The notes under the pieces: model-generated
The model's database searches: none
The model's input: only the letters and a program-made list of their open reading frames with translations
Told to the model about the DNA's origin: nothing
Made by a program: the position numbers and the translations under genes
Source of the DNA: Diadema setosum
Lineage: Eukaryota > Echinodermata > Echinoidea > Diadematoida > Diadematidae
Reading direction: 5' to 3'
Length of the DNA stretch: 64,000 bases
Assembly (NCBI GenBank): GCA_033980235.1
Contig: CM067070.1
Coordinates: 23,834,699-23,898,698, forward strand
Shown here: positions 27,520 through 37,100 of the stretch, piece after piece
Layout: the number at the start of each line of letters is the position of its first letter
How positions within the stretch are numbered: the first letter of the stretch is position 1

Positions 27520-28375
27520 CACACTACCCCCTGGAAACCACCCTCTGGATAACTATCACCCTGATAATTACCCAAAGGACTATTCCCCCTAGGGCAACTA
27601 CCCCCCCCCCCTCCCGACAACTACCTCTTAGGGCAATCACCATCCGCAGCAATTACACCCTAGGACAACTACCCCCAGACAACTACCCTCCTATAGGGCA
27701 ATCACCCCCAGGGCAATTCCCCCTTAGGACAACTACCCCCTGGATAACTACCCGCGGATGCGGTTTTTTTTTTAAAGACGGCACAGATTGGGGCATGGCG
27801 CGTGTTAAACCTATGGGAAAAACGTTGGGTTAGGGTTTATGGTTAGGGTTAGGGTTAGGGTTAGGATTAGGGTTAGGGTTGGGGTCAGGGTTAGGGTTAG
27901 GGTTAGGGTTTGATGGTTAGGGTTAGGATTACGATTAGGGTTAGGTTTAGGGATAGGGTCCCCAATCCGTGCCGTCTAAAAAAAAAAGCACGCCCCCGGA
28001 TAACTACCCCCGGATAACTACCCCCAGGGTAAATACCCCCCTGGATAACTACCCGCTGGATAACTACCCCCAGAATAACTACCCCCTGGATACTAGTAAC
28101 TACCCCCGGGTTAACTACTATCCCCCCCCCCCCCCCCCGATAACTACCACCCGGATAACTACCCCAGAGTTACAATACTCCCACCCCGATAACTACCACC
28201 AGATAACTTCTACCATCCAATATTAAACCACCCCTTATAACTTCCCATGGATGATTACCCCCGGCTAACTACAACTCCCCCTACAACTATCACGAGAAAT
28301 ACACCCCTCAAGGCCAATTCCTCCTAGGACAATATTCCACATATAGGGCAATCCCCCTTCCTCGGACAACTACTC
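27520..28375. repeat. Minisatellite of GGATAACTACCCCC-type units
   Basis: About 16-20-base units (GGATAACTACCCCC, GGACAACTACCCCC, GGGCAATCACCC), split by the telomeric element at 27764-27988. The proline-rich frames it yields are artefacts. Confidence 0.85.
27764..27988. mobile_element. TIR element containing interstitial telomeric repeats
   Basis: AAAGACGGCACAGATTGGGG and CCCCAATCCGTGCCGTCT are inverted and flanked by T-run/A-run. Between them 27828-27958 is a degenerate (TTAGGG)n array of about 20 units. Confidence 0.8.
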
Positions 28376-28378
28376 AGG

Positions 28379-28752
28379 TTAAAGGGATGGTACAGTATTG
28401 GTGGAGATGAGAATTGGGCTTTTAACTTTTTGCAAGATACCAAGAAAACACTTACGAAATAGTACAGTGCGTACCATTTTAGGAGGAATTCAAAATTTAT
28501 TCGATGAAAATCAGGTTTGGAATGACTGAAACATCCAAAAACAAAGTAAAACAAAGCGATCGTAATAAAGTGTGGGTCCCACACTTTTCTAGAATCGCTC
28601 TGTTTTGGATATCTCAGCCATTTCAATACCAATTTTTATAAAATAAACGTGGAATTACATGCTCTTTCATATTTCACAAGAGGTTTCTCATTATCTCAGC
28701 GGAATGTTAGAAACCTGAAATTCGGTCTCAACCAAAACTATACGATCCCTTG
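28379..28752. mobile_element. Palindromic MITE (family P), copy 1
   Basis: Starts AAAGGGATGGTACAGTATTG and ends CAAAACTATACGATCCCTT, which are imperfect inverted ends. The centre AGTGTGGGTCCCACACTT is a perfect palindrome, so the whole element is a long imperfect hairpin. Confidence 0.8.
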
Positions 28753-29166
28753 AAGTTCTGCTAGGAAAAAAGTCACGGCGTAACCGTGTTATCACCCATA
28801 ATTGTGTCTACTTATATGTTTTATATTTGTTTTACACATTGAATAGATACTGTATCTATTTCGACAATGCCTATCACTGCCACCAGTTGTGTTTAGGCGT
28901 TTCTTCAATGCGATTTTACAGTTATACCGTAAACGCTCATTTCAGAATTGCCCTGCTACATCATTGGGCATCAACAACTAGTATAATCGTGGAGGTGTGA
29001 AGAGAGTCTCACCTCCTTGGCATAGTGATTATTATACCACAGAGCATTGCCTCCCGTGGCAATTGCCCCTTGTTATTGGGCCCCAAACAATCACCCTGCC
29101 CCAGGAAAATTACGTCTCCCTTCGAACATCGTTTGTTATTTGAATTGAAACACACACCCACACACA

Positions 29167-29213
<47 letters not shown>

Positions 29214-29225
29214 TTTTTCCGGACG

Positions 29226-29611
29226 AAATGGATCGTATTATATTGTTTTGGTTGAGACCTAACGACAGATTTCTAACATCTTTTTGGTGAGATGATTAGA
29301 AACCTCTTACGAAATATGAAAGAGCACGTGATTCCAAGAGAGATTCAACGTTTTTGTGATAAAAATTGTCTTGAAATGGCTGAGATAAAACAGAACTCCC
29401 TAATAAAAGATGCCACCCACCTTTTATTAGGATCGCTTTTTCTTCTTTGGTTTTGGATGTCTCAGCCATTCCAAAACCTCTTTTCATCATCATTATAAAC
29501 TTTGAATTCCTTTTAGAATGGTGCGCTTTGTATGCATACCCTCTGGTTTCTTGGTATCTCGCAAAAAGTTAAAAGCCCAATCCTGATATCCACCAATACT
29601 TTATTACCCTT
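29226..29611. mobile_element. Palindromic MITE (family P), copy 2, opposite orientation
   Basis: Runs from the GATCGTAT..GTTTTGGTTGAGACC end to CCACCAATACTTTATTACCC. More diverged than the other copies. Preceded by an (AC)n tract at 29150-29211. Confidence 0.75.
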
Positions 29612-29695
29612 TAAGTATCAACGGCATTTGATTTTAAACTAGCACAGTTGTACTTTTATGGAAAATAAGCTGTAATTATACTCTTAGACAGATCA

Positions 29696-29893
29696 GGGCA
29701 CCGTTTGATAAAAGTTGCCAGCTACGACAACTTGTCTTGTTAGTCTCTGACAATTTCAATGAAATTCTGATTGGTTGAGAAGCTCTGGTCACTGACTTGT
29801 TACCATGGACCTACATGGATCGACGTACAACGATTGGTAATTTTCTGGGACTGAAAGCTTGTCAGGACTGACAGCTTTCATGAAACCGTGCCC
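29696..29893. mobile_element. MITE, copy 2 of the same family
   Basis: Ends GGGCACCGTTTGAT and ATGAAACCGTGCCC. The centre has GAGAAGCTCTGGTCACTGAC and GTTACCATGG, as in 4082-4245. Confidence 0.65.
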
Positions 29894-30124
29894 GGATCCT
29901 ATCAGAAATTATGGTTTTATATCGATGGCCCCTCTCTTATGTTAAGAATATGATTTGCAGTGAAATCAACTCTAATTTTCTATGTTTATCGTCTTATGTG
30001 TTATAACGGTAATAAATGCCATGCAGAAAGAGCGAATGACGACAGTGCAAGAGAAAGGTGCCTGCAGAATGTACATGAGCTTTGTCTTCTGATTGTTGTG
30101 TTTTACAACGGAATGGATTGCCCC

Positions 30125-30535
30125 GGAGAGTAATTGCGTAATTGTCCTGGGAGGGTAGTTGTCCAGCGGGTAGTTATCCGGAGGTAGGGATGGAGGGGGG
30201 GGGGGGGTTCTGGGTGGTACTGTTATCCGGGTGGTAGTATGAGAGGGGGGGGGGGGGGGGGATAGTTATCTGGGGGTATTCATCCGGGTGATAGTTATCG
30301 GGGGGGGGGGGGATGGTAGCTGTCCAAGGGGGAATTGCCCGGGGGGGGGGGGGGGGAGTTGCTCGAGGAGGGTAGATGTCCGGGGGTAGTTGTCGGGGGT
30401 AACTGCCCTGGAGGGTGATTGCCCTAAGAGGGTAGTTGTCCGGGGGTAGTTGCCCTAGGGGGGAATAACCCTGGGGATAATCCGTGTGGGAGTTATCCGG
30501 AGGGTGGTTGCCCAGGGGGTAAGTGCTCGGATTCG
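30125..30535. repeat. Minisatellite, inverted partner of 27520-28375
   Basis: GGGGGTAGTTGTCC and GGGGTAGTTATCCGG units with long G tracts. The same unit as 27520-28375 on the other strand. The 30174-30548 minus frame is only this repeat. Confidence 0.85.
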
Positions 30536-30837
30536 CTGGACTTACCACAATGTGACAGGAGGATTATAGAGACGTTGTTTGTTCACTGCGAATTGACGAC
30601 TCAGGTATAGCATCATAACCAGGCAAAATGTAGTCTTGAAGATGGGGAAAATGTGAAAGACTTACTGAATAGGTGGACAGGCATTCAAATTCTTAAGGTA
30701 ATGTCGAATTGCACCATTTCATGTCGAATGTCAATTTCCTCTACAGATCACTGACGCAGCTCTACACGAACAAATTTACAGAGGAAGATTATGGGCTCTT
30801 GCGTGATTTATTTACTTAATCAGGGACCATCACGACA

Positions 30838-31062
30838 GTGTCACCAAAAAATAGTAATAATAATCACATGCCATGTGTGTTTTGCAGTGATGGCAATATA
30901 TCTTTATTCTATGAAAAGCTGTGTCAGAAACCTAGTGTGTTTGTATTTCCAAGTCCTATCAACAGGAATCCAAGAAAAAAGAGCCTTGCCGGCCCTATTC
31001 ATACTCAACATGGACTAGACGTCACGCACTATAAAGTTCATTATCTATGCGAGAGTGCGTAG
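30838..31062 (+). CDS. Possible small protein or isolated exon (doubtful)
   Basis: A 74-codon frame containing CVFCSDGNISLFYEKLCQKP, then NPRKKSLAGP, HGLDVTHYKV and HYLCESA. The composition is protein-like and not repeat-derived. An AG acceptor-like TGTTTTGCAG lies inside it. No domain recognised and no neighbouring exon seen. It could be a transposon remnant. Confidence 0.25.
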   Translation: MSPKNSNNNHMPCVFCSDGNISLFYEKLCQKPSVFVFPSPINRNPRKKSLAGPIHTQHGLDVTHYKVHYLCESA

Positions 31063-32489
31063 CAACACTACTGAAAAAGACAAATCATTACAGATATACA
31101 GGTCACACACTAGCAAATCTCATTTCATTTCATTCTGACTGAATTTCTACATTTCAATGAATATCATATGTGAAATGGTGATATATGCATCTGAGACAAA
31201 AACTCTATACTGAATGCATTCACATTATAATGATCACGATTATCGTTCAAGTATTAGAACGAAATGCATTGAACTGAAAGAAGTGAACAATACACTTTTA
31301 TAAGTGTCAAGTTTCAGAGGAGAGACAAAATGAAGGAGTCTGCCATCTCCTGTTGCTTAATAGTTATGGCAGCTTCAAAGAAAAATAAGAAATACATATA
31401 AATAGAAATGTCGCTATGGTGACTGGTATGCCTCCGCCAAAGAGGTTTTCGCAATAGGTTTAGAGTACGTCTTGACAATATGAATCGACGGTTCAAAATA
31501 ATTTGTCTTAAAAAGAAGAAGAAGAAGAAGTAGAAGAAGAACAAAAGACATGTTTGTTACAAATGTGTTACACTATCCTTGAACTAAGATCAATTTGGAT
31601 GGATGGCTAAATGAGCAAGTTTTGGGGAATTTGAACATTTTTGCTTGACCTTTGATCCTTGCCCTTTTACCCCATCACCGACAATAATCTTCAAATAATA
31701 CATTTTCATGATAGTACTTCGAACTATTTCCAAATATAGAAAAAAAGAATAATATTTTAACATTTTCACCTGACCTTGAACTAGGTAGGCCTACATTGCT
31801 GTGCAGTCAGTCTGGAGGGAGAGATTATGGAGTAATACATAAACTCCGTGACCATAATTTTTCTCTATGTGCCGTATACCTGGTTTGATTAAGTTTATTT
31901 ATACTTGCGCAACAGCCTACCTTTATGTGGCATGTGCACAATATAGAACATATAGAGGGAACTGGTCAGTGGGCGGGATAGTTGGATCAGTGGATCGACA
32001 CACCCGCTTCGTGGAAACCTACTCGGAGAACGTTTTCGGTTTGTGTATAAAACGTTACCCCTAGCTCGCTCTCTCCTGCGATCTTGCCCAGGGGGAGGAG
32101 TTTTTCTACTCTGGACGTTGTCCTGACGTTGTCGGAGGTATGGTCTGGTACTGAACTAAGTGCAATGAAACGTGCTTCTCATTTCCTGAATATCAGAATG
32201 GATTGCAGGAGAATAGTGCCTGCTGTGTACACACGTGTACGTGTGTGGTCATGTGTGTGGTCGCGGGTACTCCTACCTACTTACTTGTAATTCTATTCTT
32301 GATTATGAGTGTGCTTCTGTTAATATTGAGTATGTGTTTGTTTGTATATGCGGATGGATTTGCGTTGTTATGCATTCATTAAGAGTTTGAAATTATGAAA
32401 AGCCCTCGTTCGTTTGTTGTAAAATGAATTAATATACACTGCAAATGAACATTGTAATTCTGCAGGGACTAACCTAGTTATATCGGGTG

Positions 32490-32800
32490 CACGTCACGAG
32501 ACCGACACCCACGAGTCATACAGCCCACAAGTCATACATCTAACAAGTCATACAGCCCACGAGTCATACAGCTCACAAGTCATACAGCCCATGAGTTCGA
32601 CACTAAGCCAACAAGGCCCACGAGACCGACACATTACGCGCCGTGTTGTATCTGTCGAACTCGTGGGCTGTTTTTACCTAGTGTCGAACTCATGGGCTTT
32701 ATTTGCCTAGTGTCGAACTCATGGGCTGTATGACTCATGGACCTGTTTTCAATGTCGAACTCGTGGGCTGTATGACTCGTGGGTGTCGGTCTAGTGGGAT
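32490..32800. mobile_element. Foldback of CCCACGAGT-type repeats, copy 2
   Basis: Left TCACGAGACCGACACCCACG and right CGTGGGTGTCGGTCTAGTGG pair. The interior holds many short units built on AGTCATACAGCCCACGAG in both orientations. Confidence 0.75.
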
Positions 32801-32860
32801 GACCCCGTTATATCTCTATAACAATTTGCCGTGTGGAAAAAATCACCAATTTGGACGTTT

Positions 32861-33793
32861 TTATGCCTCCGCCTCAAAGTGTCGCTCGTGGCATTTTGTT
32901 TTCGGGTTGCCCGTCCGTCCGTCCGTTCATTCTTCCGTCCGCCCTTCGATCTGCCCGTAATCAATTTTGTGGACAGCGTAAATAAAAACCGTTTGAGGTA
33001 TCCAAATGAAACTATATACATTTATAATGTATGAGTGGACGAAGTTGTGCCTCTCAACTTTTGGGTGCCGATCCAAGGTGAGGTTAGAGGTCAAGGTCAA
33101 ATGCTCAAAATTAGTATCTATGCAGTGCCTGATGGTATTTTCTTGAAACTTAGTGTATACATGAACTGCCAAATACCATTCTCCAGAGAGAGTTTTGGGT
33201 AATGAGGTCTGTGGTCAAAGGTCAAGTGAAAACGTTAAAATTTCACTTTTTTCCCCTCCATATCCTATAAATGGTTCAAAGTACATGTTTATCTTCATGG
33301 AACTTCGCGCATATGTATGTACTGACTGGCAGTGATTATCTAGAGAATTTAGGAGTCATGGGTCAAAGGTCGGGGGGTCAAAGGTCAAGGTCAGCCCCCC
33401 AAATTCCACTATTTCCCTCGTATCTATGCAATGCCTGCAGGATTTTTCTTGAAACTTAGTGTATACATGTATTACGAATAGAGATTCTCATGGAAGTTTC
33501 TTGCAAAAACGTCTACGGTCAAAGTCAAGCGCTAAATTTAAATTCTACCTTAAATTTATAAAAGGGTCAAAAGTCAAGTAAAATTCCTCAAATCCCCAAA
33601 TACCCGCACTCTTACACAATTATAGTCTTTCATCGAATTAAACCTAATTCAACAAAAGTGAACATTTAATGCATATATTTTGCCAATTATGTGAAACTGT
33701 CATCACACACTGTCAAGACATTGTACTATCGACCTTTTAGGAGAACCATGCATTATGGCTGAGGCACACATGTCGCCATAGCGACATTTCTAG
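32861..33793. mobile_element. Noncoding element with ATGCCTCCG start and (GGTCAAAGGTCAAG)n body
   Basis: Begins ATGCCTCCGCC, followed by a CCGTCCGTCCG tract, several GAGGTCAAGGTCAAA-type repeats, and ends GTCGCCATAGCGACATTTCTAG. 31407-31450 holds a short related fragment with TGTCGCTATGGTGAC and ATGCCTCCGCC. I recall elements like this from other marine invertebrate genomes. Confidence 0.55.
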
Positions 33794-33853
33794 TTTTTTT
33801 TTTTCCCCCAAGTGGTCCCTGCTAATTGTGCTCTTGTCACGTGAAATACTTAC

Positions 33854-34111
33854 CCAGAACATCATTGCAGTCCTTCTTCATCTTCTTTCTAGCTTTCCTC
33901 CAGAGCTTAAGTCTTATTTCACAGTTGCTGTCACCATGTTTACGTCGCTTTGCAATCCAGTTAGCCAATTTTTTGTACTTGATTGTTTCACTTCCTCCCT
34001 GTGCCATATCGACCGATGAAGCACTGTCGGACCTCTTGTCTTTCTTGTAAAGTTGAGAAGATATCTTTCGTACTTGCTGATCGCTTATTGGCTGATTCCA
34101 TTCCTCTTTAA
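33854..34111 (-). CDS. Gene B exon 5: death-fold-like module
   Basis: A 258-nt, 86-codon exon found from splice signals: acceptor TATCATTTTCAG, donor GTAAGTAT, phase 1-1. It begins VKEEWNQPISDQQVRKISSQ like gene A exon 6, then a Ser-rich loop, LANWIAKRRKHGDSN and IRLKLWRKARKKMKKD. It is strongly basic at the C-terminal end. It directly follows the membrane exon in the gene model. Confidence 0.8.
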
Positions 34112-37100
34112 CTGAAAATGATATTGCACTATATCAGATTGCCTGATAGACATAATGATTGGTCGAGTGAAAGGAACTATGAAATGGAACTGGATGTTGG
34201 CTCGTATTGATTCGTTATTCCCTGGTCTATATGCGGCCAAAAGAATATCTAGATAATGATAATGGGCCATATATTAAAAAAATGATCTGTACTATTTTTC
34301 TTCAGATCACTTGGATACGTCCACAAAGGACCTTCCAGACGAATATTCTGTGAATGACATTATCTGTCAATCACTGGTAAAGTAGGCCTATATCATTAGC
34401 AAAAGGGATTGGTATCTTTCCCTTTTCATAGACTTTGCATTTGTCCCTGCAATACCATTCCTTATCATATGAGTATGGTAGAAATAGGCAAGATATGCTT
34501 AGTCTAGTAAAAGATGACGCGAGATTATCATCCAATTCATGATCGCTTTAGAATACGTATTCTAAAGAGAAGTGTAAACTTTTTGTTACAGTGACAAATA
34601 AAGAGAAATTTGGTAAAGGTAATACTCGTGCATCAAGAAGGACTGCGAATTTCTTCACAACATTTAAAACAACCTAATACTTACTAACCTATCTGTCTAT
34701 ACAGTGTAAAAAAAAAGAGAAAGAAGAAGAAAAAAGACAGACCGACATCGATCTCAACAATTTCGAATCTCGAATTGAACAATCTAGCAAGGCAGAAATG
34801 CGTAAGGAAGCAATGATCGACTGAACTGTAAGGACAAGACTGCACCCGTGTGTACCATGTTTACTTATGTTTGCGTGGACACTAAACGGTCAATTCGAAA
34901 GAAAACTGAGAAATTTTCTGCGCGATGAGCAGCTTTTAAATACAAATCAAATTTCGTACGAAACTTTGCCAAACTAGAAAAATCGCCCTACGGTCTGCGA
35001 TTTTTCTCTGGCTTGATTTTGAAAGTTTGCTAGACAAATTTCAACTAAACGGAAGTTAAAAAAACCCCGAGATGTTTCATTGCCATTGTAAATGGAAGGG
35101 TCAAATTTCACGATTTTTCAATTCAAACAGTTATGAATTAATATTTTTCTATTTAAAAACAAAGTCACTGAAAATGGCAAGGATTACTTTATGTGGATCA
35201 CCCTCGGAAGGGTAAAATCACTTCGTACTAGCGTTAGTTACTTGAAAAACGACAATGTTTTCCTAAGTCTCACTTCATATTCGAAATGATATTCTTTCCG
35301 GGGCTTTGAAGATGGCCACAGTAAGGATTGATCACCTTGAAAGTAAAATACTACACCACAGTCAACATATCTGTCTCATAAGGGGGTACCCCGTGGGATA
35401 AACACACACACACACACATACACACACACACTCACACATACACATACACATTGACAGCAGATCGATGTATAAAATGTAGATATATCTTTAATTTTGTATG
35501 TACTGATAGTGTGTATCTTTTTGTATTTGGATAATTCATGTTTATAGTTAACTCTCTTGATTGTAAACCAGGATAGACAAATTTAACATACCGTCATCGT
35601 CCAAGTTAATACTTAGAAGACATTCTTATCCTGCTGCATGAAATTTCATGTACATCTGACGGAAAATGTGCGCTCAAGCACCGATAAACTGCCTCTCAGA
35701 AAATTATAAAACATCCTCACTTCATACCACATAATAGCTTACCTTCCGAGTTTTTGGTTTTGTGTTTCCGTCGAAACTCTGACTTTATCGAAAAGCAAAA
35801 GACGACAACCAGCACTCCCGCGATCACAGCAAGAGGCATGATCAAATAAAAAGAAGTGAGGAAACGTAATGAAGAGTACTGTGTTACTTCTGTTGTCTGT
35901 ATGCTATTTACTGTGTGAACTTTCCTTGAGCATGTTGAATAGGTTTATCACTGTCACAATGAAAGATGCAATCCATTAACGTTACAGTCTAAGAAACTTT
36001 TCTGTAGCAGGCTGCCAAATGATTATTTCATCCATCAATATGTTCCATCAATGTTACAATAAAATGTCCCAGCTTTTCAAATGAAATCGGCTTTATGTTA
36101 ATGACAAAAGGCACTACAATCACACAAACCGATCGTTGCGATTTTCGCTACCACGTAAGAAAAGAGAAGAAAATTTGAATGCAGAACTTCAACATTTTTT
36201 AAAGAAACAAACAGACAATATTAAACAATGATACAGGTGAAAAAATGGTCAACGAAAACCGTGTTTGTAAATCAATAATGATATCAGTGAACGTTTTCGA
36301 TTTTATGGAAATAACCCCCCCCCCCACCTCAAAAAGAAAATCCTTCACATGCATCGCTCTAACCAAACTGAAAGGTCTCTCTTCCACCTCCCTGGTTCTA
36401 CGGAGTGCGTGTGTGCATGTGTGAGTGTGAGCGGGGGGGGGGGGGGGATGATGTTCGAAGGCTTGCTGAAAATATGTTCTAAAATACGTGTATATAGAAA
36501 GAGTGAGATTTCAATATAATTACAATAAGACGTATTATCTACAATGTCCGAAATAATGAGGATATGCATTATTACAAGGTGAAGTGTTTTTTTTTTAATA
36601 CCAATAACTGCCTTGTTGAAGAGTTTCTCTTTTGCATCAGAAATCACGACAGCAGCAGCTCTCCCCTCGTCCATTCCAGGTATTTTGTAAGCCATACATA
36701 CATACGGCTCATCGCTGGGGGCAGCACGTATAGAAATTTCCTTATTCTTCGTTCCATCTCTGTTCGATGTCACCTTGACAGTTAGGACCTCCATCATCTC
36801 GTGGTCGTGCATAAAGATGAGGGAAATATTGGGAAGAAAGCTATACACGGAGCATGATATTGATAGCGCTTCGGATGATTTGTGAGTGCAGTTCAGTGCA
36901 GACTCTTCCAGTTTCCTATCGCACACATCAATGATCGGAAACGGACTGAAAGGTGTGGCTGTAGAAGAAAGAGAAAAAGAATCTCAAGCTGTATCACTCG
37001 CAAACACACACACATACACAAAGAAAGAGTACTATTATAATAGGAAGCACCATTTGGCGTCATTCACGTATACCGCCTATTTTGGCATAGGTCTATGCGC

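Larger units (their letters stand above)
28753..33853. other. Repeat-dense region left of gene B: no convincing exon
   Basis: Holds family P copy 2, a MITE, two minisatellite blocks, a foldback, and the ATGCCTCCG element at 32861-33793. Gene B's missing 3' exons were looked for here on the minus strand and not found. One possible unrelated small frame is at 30838-31062. Confidence 0.5.

Noticed and set aside
27423..27833. 136-codon plus-strand frame
   Set aside because: Mostly GGATAACTACCCC minisatellite and the start of the telomeric element.
27828..27958. Chromosome-end telomere
   Set aside because: Degenerate, short, internal and enclosed by inverted repeats.
30174..30548. Proline-rich minus-strand frame
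   Set aside because: Read entirely from the GGGGGTAGTTGTCC minisatellite.
32040..32290. TATAAAA near 32047 followed by a small frame, as a gene start
   Set aside because: No domain, no following exon with matching phase, and the frame ends in a TG-rich stretch.
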